Shown here in pieces: positions 12,130 to 22,193 of a stretch of DNA of 64,000 bases. The position numbers and the translations under genes were made by a program. The stretch is taken from the NCBI RefSeq assembly GCF_028554725.1, contig NC_071670.1, forward strand, positions 51,635,501 through 51,699,500, written 5' to 3'. The notes below the pieces were generated by a model that made no database searches, was not told the DNA's origin, and saw only the letters and a list, made by a program, of their open reading frames with translations. Positions within the stretch are counted from its first letter, which is position 1. Every line of letters begins with the position of its first letter. The DNA comes from Zeugodacus cucurbitae (lineage: Eukaryota > Arthropoda > Insecta > Diptera > Tephritidae).

Positions 12130-13064
12130 CGAGGGCTGAGGTAATTACTGAACCGATTGAAAAGTTATGGTCCGATTACGAAAATTTTTCCACAAGTTAT
12201 GCCACAGATGATCTACAGTATTTGTGGAAAGTATTTTCCGCTATCTTCTTTAGTCCCTTATGTATACGTTATAAAGTGAAGGAATCAGTTGGTATTTGAG
12301 AAAAATTGAGTTATATGGGAAGCAACAAGAACAGCAAATGATGATACCAAAACAGGAAATTGGGTAAACGGAACCGATCCGACCGGAAATAGTTTGGCCG
12401 GATATGGGCATACGGAACCGGAAAGGAGGCATCAAGAACCGGACAGGGGACTATGATGCTACCGGAACCGGGAATAGAATAAAATAAATAATATTTTAAA
12501 GGAAACGGATGTTCGATATAGAGGGGACGTCGAAATGACGGATGTGGAAATTGGGGAGGAAACGTCACTTCTCCAGAAAAAGCTTAGTGACAGAAGCAGC
12601 GTCAGCTTCAAGGTTCTTGGAAAACCGTTTATATCATATCCGTCTAGGTGTCTAGAAAGTATTATGTACCGAATTTCATAGAAATCGGTCGAGTAGTTTT
12701 TGAGATATGGTTTTAGACCCATAAGTGGGCGACGCCACGTCTATTTTCCATTTTCCTTAATACCAAATTTTACTTGTATAGCTTTATTTATGGCTTAGTT
12801 ATCACCCTTTAAAGGTTTTCGGGTTTCGCCATTTTGTGGGCGTACGGTCCCAAGGAATGATACACCTGCCAAGTTTCGTCAAGATATTTTATTTTTACTC
12901 AAGTTATCCGCTGCACGGAGAGACGGACGGACAGACAGACTGGATTTGTATCCGGATTTGAACTTTACTTGTCAGCCTGATCATTTTGGTTTATGATTTA
13001 CAAAAACAGTTATGTGAACAAAACTATAATCTCTCTTAGCAACTTTTGTTGCGAGAGTATAAAA
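12130..13064 (-). mobile_element. DINE-1/mini-me-like repeat, minus orientation, with extra internal segment
   Basis: The right end, in reverse complement, begins ATACTCTCGCAACAAAAGTT, then has the GTCY-type proto-microsatellite (GACGGACGGACAGACAGAC on the plus strand at about 12925-12943) and a core related to TTGATGAAACTTGG. The left part (12150-12320) is the reverse complement of 20600-20780 in the plus-oriented copy (shared TTATAAAGTGAAGGA, GAGTTATATGGGA and ATGGTCCGATT). Compared with that copy, about 300 bp extra lies at roughly 12325-12660, rich in ACCGG motifs. DINE-1/mini-me elements are non-autonomous Helentron-type repeats of flies; the assignment rests on the GTCY tract and the terminal structure. 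The left limit is uncertain. Confidence 0.7.
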
Positions 13065-13129
13065 ATTTATTTTTTTGAAAATGTCACACTAGTAGATCCT
13101 TTCTATGAAGCTTCCTCATTTAGTATTAA

Positions 13130-13728
13130 GGGACACACCTAGTGTAATGGCTTAAAAAAATGTGATTTTTAGGAATTTTTATTAAAAAAAAATTCTTTAT
13201 CAATTATTTCAAAATTTGAAGAATATATTTATACATGTTTCAAGAATCTACAGTGAAATTTTTGAAGAAAAAAATGAAATATTTTTTAAGTTATATTCGA
13301 TCTCCAACGGCGCGAAAAAAGGTACTTCACTGCTGCAGTGAATCCGGCCTTCTCCGAGGATGAAATCTAAAAAAATAAAATTCTCCTTAAACTAGATAAT
13401 ATTGTCTGTACAATAAGCTACCTAATGATCAAAAATTGACAATATGGCAGCGTTTTAAAAAAAATAGTCGAATTTTACCCAAAATTTTGGTCGTTTTTGG
13501 ACTGCCAAAATTCGATTTTTTGATCAGATCAAAAATCGATAGTGATCGGATCATTTGTTTTTGAGTAATCACTGCAGTAAATTCGGAAAATGCTGTTTCG
13601 AGAAAAACGCGTTCAAAGATAAAATGATCATTTTCATTGTTACCGAGCGGCTGCTCTTTAAATTGCTATTACTCAAAAACTAAAAAAAAAATGATTTTTT
13701 TTTTTAAATTTCATACTAGGTGTGCCCC
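13130..13728 (+). mobile_element. TTAA-flanked AT-rich non-autonomous element (family 2)
   Basis: TTAA at 13126-13129 and 13729-13732 brackets 599 bp. The left end is GGGACACACCTAGTGT; the right end in reverse complement is GGGGCACACCTAGTAT, a clear inverted repeat of about 16 bp. The core TTTCGAGAAAAACGCGTTCA lies at about 13596-13615, followed about 40 bp on by GCTGCTCTTT and ACTCAAAAAC. No transposase frame. The layout (ends, TTAA, core) matches the other TTAA elements in this window, although the end sequences beyond the first bases differ. Confidence 0.8.
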
Positions 13729-13732
13729 TTAA

Positions 13733-15557
13733 CTTGTTTTGATAAATCTACTCATATTTTTTACCTTGCGAAAGCCTTCAATTTAAATACAGTGCAAGAC
13801 CTATTCATTCAGTAAAAAATCTACCGCTAATTTCGACAGTCAATTTTTTATCGTTGTCCTGTTACCGAAGTTTTTTACGCCCCATTCATTCATCCAGCCG
13901 TCCATTGCGGGTTCCTCATTCACTAATAATAATTGCAAAAAATGGGATATGAAAAAAATTACAATTGTCACAACCGCTAAACACTAGCAGCAGCAGCAGC
14001 ACAGGTCGTACCAACAATTGCAACAATGCAATGGCAGCTATTGCCACAATATATACATATTTACTTGTTCTGCTATGAACTATTCTGCCACCTTTGTTGG
14101 CCTATGCGACAGATGCGTTTCTCATTCGATTTTTAATATGCGGCCAATCTAACTGTAATTGGTTTGTTATTGTACCGCCGCCGCGGCCAAAGGCACCAGC
14201 CAAAACATGAGCATAAATATGGATCCTGCTGTTGTTCTGCACAGAGTCCCTTTCGAAAAGGGGAAGCTTGCAAGTTGGCAGTTGTTGTTATTTGTTGCCT
14301 CTTACAAAAAAGCCTCAGGAGACTATTTCTGTTTTCCATTCGCTTTGCCTTCTCTGCAGTGTTGTGTGTTGTTGTGCTTGAATTTCGCAAGGGTTCGTTC
14401 GGCCCGCCTGCTGTGAGGACGATACGAGACTGCTGCCTTCTGAACATATGCGTTCACCAGTCCATAGAGACGAATGTAGTTTGTTGTTATTGCTCAACGG
14501 CAGGGCTGTCATTTCGGTTGTTGTTATTGTAGCTGTTGATGTTAAATTTATGAAAAATGATGTTCACACTTCCTAGAAATACATTTTTAATTGTTGTTGT
14601 GGTGTGTTTTGGCTGGTAAATACGTTATGTCTACTAGCTGGTTTCCAGGCCAAACTTCATTGCGCTAAGGTGTTTATGGAGTTAATGAGGAATGAGAATA
14701 GTTGCCCCGTTGTTTTTGTTGCAGTTCTTTTCGAGGAGTATTGCTGAGGAACAGTCCGTGGCTGAATATAAAATCGAGTTCATTTGAATTAGGTGGATCA
14801 GACCAGTTTCGGTAGTCTCCGCTTGTACTGAAGATATAGAAGCTTCAACAAATTGAAAATGATTTCCTTTTTGGTGCATTGGACCAATTCAAATCTACTA
14901 TCTATCTAGAAGAAAAAACGACTTAAAGTGAAGAAATGTTAAACTGTAACTTTAGTTTAAGAAACATATCTAAACTCTAGGCTTCAACTAGCTTTGAAGA
15001 ATTAAATGTATGCATACATATAAGTCCTGCCATTTGTTGCTTCCCTGCCGTTTTGATTTAACACCTCACCGTGTCTAAAGGTATTTGTCAAATTGCCGAT
15101 GGTTGAGTTGCGGTTACATTACCACATGATAACTGCACATAACGCATTCTCATCAACACAGGTACTTAGGCAATGAATATATACTAATTGTATAGTTGTA
15201 CATGTAACATATGGTTTTGAGGCTAAACTTGTAGATTATAATCATGTCGTGGTGACTTAATGGTGATAATACGATTTATCTAAAATTATAAATATTTTAA
15301 TGTTAATTTTTGATTTTGTGAGCTCCTTCATTTATCGAACCTTAAACTAAACTTCGTTGGTATGGTAATAATGCTGTTGGTTATGCAGTCAGTCTGAGCT
15401 ATTCGTCTTTAATGGACCTTGAGAATCTTCTGAAAGCTTTGGGAAGAGATTTTCGGGCACAAAATTTTTACAAAATTTTCGACGTTATTGGGTTGTGACG
15501 ATCTTCGTTTTAATCTAAAGTTCAAAATTCCCTTTAAATATTATTTTTCTATTCATT
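13733..15557. other. Unique-looking sequence
   Basis: Contains an (AGC)n run near 13985-13999 and GTT runs. Several overlapping frames at 14133-14532 on both strands share no recognisable domain and were not accepted as genes. Confidence 0.4.
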
Positions 15558-15822
15558 ATACTCTCGCAACAAAAGTTGCTAAAGAGAGTATTATAGATTT
15601 GTTCACATAACGGTTGTTTGTAACATCCAAAACTAGACGAGTTAGATATAGGGTTATATATACCAAAGTGATCAGGGTGAAGGGTGGAGTTCAAATCCGA
15701 ATGTCTGTCTGTCCGTCCGTCCGTCCGTCCGTCTGTGCAAGCTGTAACTTGAGTAAAAATTAAGATATCTTGATGAAACTTGGCACACTAATTTCTTGGC
15801 ACCATAGGAAGGTTGCTTTCGA
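15558..15822 (+). mobile_element. DINE-1/mini-me-like repeat, 5' part
   Basis: Starts ATACTCTCGCAACAAAAGTT and can fold back on itself (CTCTCGCAAC...GTTGCTAAAGAGAG). It contains TATAGGGTTATATATACCAA, the GTCY tract (GTCTGTCTGTCCGTCCGTCC at about 15703-15732), and then the core CTTGATGAAACTTGGCAC. It is the same element, in the opposite orientation, as the right end of the copy at 12130-13064. It breaks off at about 15822, where a TTAA-type element fragment starts. Confidence 0.75.
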
Positions 15823-16210
15823 AAATGAATGAGTAGCTGAAACAAAAAAAGTAAAAACATTATTAAAGTTGTAGGGGTACTTCCTATACAAGGACTTACG
15901 ATTTTTGAAAAATATCGAAAATTAACAAAATGGCGAAGTTTTGAAAAAGTGTCGTTTTTTAGGTTACAAAATGATAGTTTTTGTAATGCCAAATTTTAAT
16001 TTATTGTATAGTAAATATATTCAAGAAAACTCAATTTTAATTTAAGGGAGATCGGTTAAATTCTCGTTAAGTTTTGATGTCAGCAATTTTGAAAAATTTC
16101 GTTTCGAGAAAAACGCGTTTAAAGCTTAACTATAGCGGTATATATTATACCTGCGGGCGGTCGCTCTTTAGAACACTGCCATTCAAAAACTACTCAAGAT
16201 ACGACCATAA
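15823..16210 (+). mobile_element. Fragment of TTAA-flanked element family 1
   Basis: From about 15823 the sequence follows the element at 58545-59157 (GAATGAGTAGCTGAAACAAA, ACTTCCTATACA, TTAACAAAATGGCG, ATAGTAAATATATTCAAG). It contains the core TTTCGAGAAAAACGCGTTTA at about 16103-16122 and the downstream CGCTCTTTAGAAC block near 16162. Both element ends are missing. It abuts the DINE-like repeat directly. Confidence 0.65.
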
Positions 16211-19200
16211 TCCCAGGAAGATTTACATTTTATCAGGCAATTTTCTTTTTTCGCTGAAAAGTAATACTTTTATAATAAATATTATTTAAATTTGAAATGC
16301 TTTCAAACAGCTGAATGTCTGCATCTACTCCTGTCGTAGTTTCGATTTGTGATTTAGTCATATAATTCTGCTGTACAGATGTCCCTTCCTTCTCAAACCA
16401 CATATTATTCGTGTTTTCTGCTCTTCAGTAGATTTTATTACGAATTTTCTGCTGTGCAAACGGTAATTCTGTATCAAATCAACTCGTCTAGCGAAAATCA
16501 TTCGCAATGCTGCCGTTATCTAAATTACAGATTGTGCCACCTGATTTCACCAACAAAACCACGAGTAGCACACTTGGTATGCTTTCTTCATTTGTCACAC
16601 CCTAAATTTCTGCAACGCAACTGCTGCGAGCGAAATTTTGCAACTTTAGCTTTAAGTTCAACTTTAACTTGTCATTGTGAGATGTGACCAACTTCGACTG
16701 CTATCAATCAAAACACTCGAAACCCCATGAGCGTATCTCCGTCTCTTCGACTGTGTGTGTGTGTGTTTGTATAAAGTAAAGCTTTGTGTGTATTTATGCA
16801 ACGTCGTATTATTGTAAGTGTGTGTATATTTTACTCTAACAAGAACAATAATACATCAACGTCAACTGAAAACAGACGAATGAGCACACACACACAGACA
16901 GACACACCCGCACGCAGAGACACTTCAAAAGTGCTCTGTTGCAAAAGGGACATAAAACCTAAGCCAAAGATTTGACATGGATCAGTAATCTAATGCCAGA
17001 TTACGATTCCGCATGAGTCGATGCTCAATGTGTTGGCGTAGGTATTGAGGTTGCTTTTACTGTTAGTGTTACTGTTTGGTTTTGGTTTTGGTTTGTGTTT
17101 TAGTTATTTTGCTACTACTCTCGCTACAGCCCCTGGCCTCCTCACCCACACTTTTTCTCTCGTTCTACACACTTGCGTTGTAGACCACCTTCTACTCCAC
17201 ATCCTTCACGTCACTGTTGCGCTCCGAGTTCTCTGTTTCGCTGTAAGCGTGTTGTGCCTTATCGTTCATTTGGTTGGTTTTGCCGCTGTTGCTTCCACTG
17301 GGTTGACTGGTTTTGGAAATACGCTTGGTTGCTTCGGTAGTGACTGTGTGTGTGTGTGTGGTTGGGTGAGCTTTACAGTGGATCTAGCTTGCGTAGGGAT
17401 GGAATAAAAATTAGAAGCTTGTACTCAACGAAGCTTGATACGAATGTAAATTGATTTTGCCATTCCCACGATTGTTGGGTCCGCGTAACTGAAATAGACC
17501 CAGACTTTTATTGGCAGGAAAACTCAACTCGACAGCATTCCTTCAAAAAGTTTGGATATCTTTTTTGCCACCTCAAGAAGAACAATAACTTCAATGTTCA
17601 TTTTGCTTTGGTGTAGGTTTAGCATAAAAAGGATCCATCCGATCTTCAGCAAGGTTATCTTACTTAATCCTCTTAATTTTTTTAGGTTAGAATAGCGTTT
17701 GGTAATCATCTCCAAGTATCCAAGCGAACTTGGATATCAGATGAATATCGTCTAAAACATGACATGAGATCTCTATCTTGTTCTCTCGCTCTTGTCACAA
17801 TTTTGTACCCCTTTAGGTATCACTTTCCGTTTCCTTATAATTCCTAGTTTCTTAGAATATGAATACACTTGCTTAATAAATACTAAAGAGAAGAATTGGA
17901 ACCCTGAGCTATGTGCTAAGCAAGAACTTAATAGCTCTTGGTTTCCTAAGCCTCTTCTGAACCTATAAACTTCCGCTGAAATAATCCCTGTCGAATTTTA
18001 TATTGATATTTTGTTTACTTCCTCCCTGAAGGCTTTTACATCAAGCATTTCTTAATTTTTTTAAGGATGGTACACTTCAGTTAGTGTAATATCGGCTAAG
18101 TGGGACCTTTAGCATCGATATTTTCCATTTCCGATTTTTGGATTTTATAATCGCTTATTTTTATCCAAAAACTCCACTGTTCCCCCATACTTTCCACACA
18201 CAAAAATGTCTGACAACGCTGTAAGCTCACGGCTGAATCTGAATTAGTTGTATCGATTGCCATTGCTTGCACAATGAAAAGCTGCACAAGATAAGTTATT
18301 TATATGCGGGTATGTGTATATTTCCTTTGACGATTCGACTACGCTTGATAGACCGCAAAGCGGGCGGGTGCAGTGTGAGCGGCATAGTTTTATGAACACC
18401 AATCGAAGGTAGATAAGCTTGCCAAATATAAAAGTACATATTTGATGAAAAAATAAAAGGAAATAGAAGAGATTCATATTTATGCAATTGCTGCCGCCAA
18501 TGAGCACAGAGGTAAGCGCAGCCAACACCTCTGATAGCATTTGCAAGAGACAGCCTTTGGTGCAACGAGTGGGGATTTGCAAACAGCGCTATGAATTTGT
18601 ATATTTTTCAATATAACGATAGCAATAATAATATTTTTCAACAAATATATAAATGTATATGTAATTAAGTATTTGTATGTGTGTGTGCCTTCACTGTCAG
18701 CCATTCACTGTTCACCACCAGCCATCACTATAACTATAAAATATCATAGACATGTCGTTTTTGTTGTTGCCACACAAAAAAAGAAAAAACAAAAAAGTAG
18801 ATGCTATAAAGCAACATCACCCATTCCACCCACAATCAAAATGGCCACAGTTCAAAGTAGCTCTTAAGCTTCTCGTCGTCGTCGTCATAGTCGTCGTCAG
18901 CGTTGCATAAAAACCTCTACTAGCGAGTCAGCACGAACGTGCCACAATGACTATAACTTGCCAAAGTGGCAGTAGTGAGTGGCCTGCGTGCCTGCTGACT
19001 GTTGATGGTTCCCAAGTCTCCAACTCGAGCACAGCACACATTCCACTACACTCGTAGCTATGTTATATAGTACTCTTGTCTTTGTTGTTGGTTGGTTGGG
19101 GTTATGGCGCAGCTTTGCTAGAAAATCATTGTTTGTTTGCCGGTACGTGACTCTGGCGTTTCGACTCGTATTTGTACAAACGTTTTCTTCCCCCAACACG

Positions 19201-20004
19201 TACCATCCATATTCGTTCAAATTGTTTTTGTTGTTGTTGTGTCGTTCTTTGGTCTTTTGGTTGGTTGGCTGCTTGGTTGGTTGAATTCTGTCTGATTCGT
19301 TTGGTTGTTCGATCGTTGTTGTTGCTGTTGTTGTTCTCGTCTATTTTATATTCTACGGTTGCCTGCTGCTCGCTGTCAACGCTGCCATCGCATCACAATC
19401 ACAAGCTTCAACACAGCCACAAACACATTTACATATCCACTACTATACATATATACATAGGCACATCTATCTATATAGCATATACATAAGTCCTTTCGTT
19501 CGTTGCTGCCACTGACATTGGCTCAGTTTTCCAATGATAGCAAATATAAAGCTTGTTTGCCATTCTGAAATGCGCCTCCCTGCCGTACTAGCTTACTGAC
19601 ACTTAGTTGTTTCTTTGTATATGTCTTCTGTTTTTTTGTTGTTTTTGTTTTTTCTACTATGAATATTATTTTATTTTTTTCTTATGTGTTGCTAACATTA
19701 TTTTTTGCTTTTTTTCTGTGTTGAGAATCTGCCGTGTGCGTTTGGAGTTTGCTTTGCCGGTAGAATATGATTTGATGATTCTTATGTTTATTGGAATAAA
19801 TAATATTTGTCCGTATTCAAATAATATATACAGGGTGACATGTTGACGGTATTTATATATTTTTCACGGTTCATATGTTCAAAGCCTATAGTGTAAGGCC
19901 AGTCTAGGTTTTAAAAAATATCGTTATTGAGTCAAAGCACCCTTTAGGATTCTAAAAATATTTGTGGAATTGTGAAAAAAAAAAAAATGTACCATTGTGC
20001 AATT
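16211..20004. other. Unique-looking sequence with microsatellites
   Basis: No gene supported. Short TG and CA runs (for example near 16749-16766 and 17347-17360), GTC/CGT runs at about 18872-18900, and GTTGTT near 19227-19240. A 120-codon plus frame at 17045-17407 comes from repeated TTTTGG and TG runs and is not credible as a gene. Confidence 0.4.
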
Positions 20005-20160
20005 GGTAGTACATACTCCTGGTAGTCTATATACTACTGATTGTATATACTTTGTGGTAGTTCATACTCCTGGTAGTCTATATACTACTAATATTGCACA
20101 TTTCTTTTAAATTTGTTCCACCCGTGCAATCAGTAGTATATATACTACCAGGAGTATGTA
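20005..20160. repeat. Direct and inverted 30-34-bp units (CATACTCCTGGTAGT)
   Basis: A unit containing CATACTCCTGGTAGTCTATA occurs at 20005-20038 and 20056-20089 (period 51), and its reverse complement (ACTACCAGGAGTATGTA) ends at 20160, where the DINE-like repeat starts. The units can form a strong hairpin. A second cluster in reverse orientation lies at 21513-21600. Confidence 0.8.
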
Positions 20161-20997
20161 GCCATAAATAAAGCTATGGAAATAAAATTTGGTATGAAGG
20201 ATCGCCCTATGAAGGGGCATATTTGGATGCAATTTTTTTAGTGAAGTGGGCGTGGCCCCGCCCTCAAATAGGTTTTTTTGTACATATCTCGCAAACCAAT
20301 AGAGCTATATAAACTAAACTTTTTGCAGTCGTTTTTTTAGCTACTGCTTAATACAGTCCAAAAATGAAAGAAATCGAATAATAACCACGCCCACCTCCCA
20401 TACAAAGGTTAGGCTGAAAATTACTAAAAGTGGGTTAACTCACTAACGAAAAACGTCAGAAACACTAAATTTCACATAAGAAATGGCAGATCGAAGCTGC
20501 ACTCAGATTATTTTACAAAATGGAAAATGTGCGTGGGATCTCCCACTCATGGGTCAAAAACCATATCTCAGGAACTACTCGACAGATTTCAATGAAATTG
20601 GTATATACTAATGAAATCGGTTCACGACAACTTCCCATATAACTCAATTTTGAATTCCATCAGATTCCTTCACTTTATAAAATATACATTAGGAACAAAT
20701 GAAGACAGCGAAATAAAAGTTTACATAAATACTGTATATGATCCGTGGCATCACTTGTGAAAAAATCGCCGAAATCGGACCATCGGTTTTCAAGGCCCCA
20801 TATATCCAACATGAGGACCTCAGTGCTTTTAACCTAATATTAGGGGCTCCAATTTCAATGTACTTTATACTATATATGACGAATATGTGGGTCAAATTGT
20901 GTATTATATAATATTAATAAAGTCAAATAAATAAATTGCGAGAGTATAAAATGTTCGGTTACACCCGAACTTAGTCCTTCCTTACTTGTTTTATTTT
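20161..20997 (+). mobile_element. DINE-1/mini-me-like repeat, 3' part with terminal hairpin
   Basis: Contains blocks I recall as common in tephritid DINE-like repeats: GTGGGCGTGGCCCCGCCCTC near 20258, ACCACGCCCACCTCCCATAC near 20385, CATATCTCAGGAAC near 20566, and GACGAATATGTGGGTCAAAT near 20878. The 3' end has a subterminal repeat GCGAGAGTAT (20938-20947), a hairpin GTTCGGTTACACCCGAAC (20953-20970) and the terminus CCTTCCTTACTTG. The start of the element (CTCTCGCAAC and GTCY tract) is missing; the left limit abuts the hairpin units. A short minus-strand open frame inside it is incidental. Confidence 0.75.
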
Positions 20998-21050
20998 GTT
21001 TTACATTATCAATATATTGATTTCAATTCTATTATTTTATTTTATCAGTT

Positions 21051-21091
21051 TATTATTATTATTATTATTGTTATTATTATTATTATTATTT
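21051..21091. repeat. (ATT)n microsatellite
   Basis: Nearly perfect TAT/ATT repeat with one G interruption, in a very AT-rich stretch (21000-21480). A shorter run lies at about 21430-21447. Confidence 0.95.
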
Positions 21092-21512
21092 AATAACATC
21101 ATTTTTTATAAATGTATGATTAAATGTTTTTATTAAAAAAAATCCTGTTTCCATAATTGATCTAGACATAACATCGATTTTTGGGTTAATTTAATTTTAA
21201 TTGATTTTCTTATTTATTTTTTTCCTTTTTACACCAAAAAACAAATTTAAACCAAAAATATCAGTTCAATTAGTAATACATATTTATATATTGTCAGGTA
21301 GGCTTCTTATAATCTATATTGTGTGTAACTGCAAATTCCATTAAGGTAATTTCCATATTTCTATATTATTTTATTATATATTTTTTTTCAATAATTATTT
21401 ACTTTTTATTTTCTTTTATTAAAAATATTTTATTATTATTATTATTTTTTATTCCAAATATCTTTCTGAATTTATTGAACATCTGCCCCGATTAGAAATT
21501 TTTTTGTTTTTC

Positions 21513-21600
21513 CACCCGTGCCATCAGTGGTATTTACATTACCAGAAGTATGTACTACCACAAAGTATATGTATACACTACTAGGAGTATGTATATCAGC
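21513..21600. repeat. Second cluster of the CATACTCCTGGTAGT-type units, inverted
   Basis: In reverse complement it reads CATACTCCTAGTAGT, then ATATACTTTGTGGTAGT, then CATACTTCTGGTAATG, the same order and linker as 20005-20095. Its left edge TTCCACCCGTGCCATCAGTG also matches 20116-20135. Together with the cluster at 20005 it forms inverted arms around about 1.4 kb that includes a DINE-like insertion. Confidence 0.7.
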
Positions 21601-21896
21601 AGTTTTTCAATATTTTCCCAATCCAATAAATTTTTCCGAAATGGTCCAATTCTGACACTTATACTTCTATTTGGTGCCGAGCAATAATTTTAAGCTCTTT
21701 TATAAAATTCAGCACTTTTTCAATTTGCACATTTCTTTTGAATTTTTTTCAAGTTTTATTTTTAATTCTGGTTCGATGTTATTTGATGTTTTTATCTTTC
21801 TTCATATGTCTTCTTCGTTAAAACGAATACTTACAAATCCCCCAAATCGTTATAAGCGGTTTTCGTTAAAACGATTATTTGTTATTTCGGAAAACT

Positions 21897-22186
21897 TCTT
21901 CTTCTTGACTGGCGTAGACACCGCTTACGGTTATAGCCGAGTCCAAAACAGCGCGCCACGTATCCCTCCTTCTGGCAGTTTGGCGCCAATTGGTTATTCC
22001 AAGCGAAGCCAGGTCCCTCTCCACCTGGTCCTTCCATCGGAGTGGAGGTCTCCCTCTTCCTCTACTTCCACCAGCGGGTACTGCATCGAATACTTTCAGA
22101 GCTGGAGCACCTTCATCCATTCGAACAACATGTCCTAGCCAGCGTAGCCGCTGTTTATTTATTCGCTGGACTATGTCTATGTCGTC
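21897..22186 (-). pseudogene. Non-LTR retrotransposon reverse-transcriptase ORF, 3' tail (5'-truncated)
   Basis: On the minus strand the frame reads RLRWLGHVVRMDEGAP, then GRGRPPLRWKDQVERDLASL, then NWRQTARRRDTWR, ending VYASQEEE. The RLRWLGHV...GRPPLRW...NWR pattern is the usual C-terminal end of the reverse-transcriptase ORF in many insect LINEs, after the polymerase domain. Only about 95 codons remain, so it is a dead 5'-truncated insertion. GAAAACT occurs at 21890-21896 and 22187-22193 and may be its target-site duplication. The 3' end has a TTC/GAA-rich tail. The same tail occurs at 62814-63041. The LINE clade was not determined. Confidence 0.8.
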
Positions 22187-22193
22187 GAAAACT

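Noticed and set aside
17045..17407. 120-codon plus-strand frame with Leu/Gly/Phe-rich start
   Set aside because: Built from TTTTGG and TG repeats. The hydrophobic start is a by-product of base composition.
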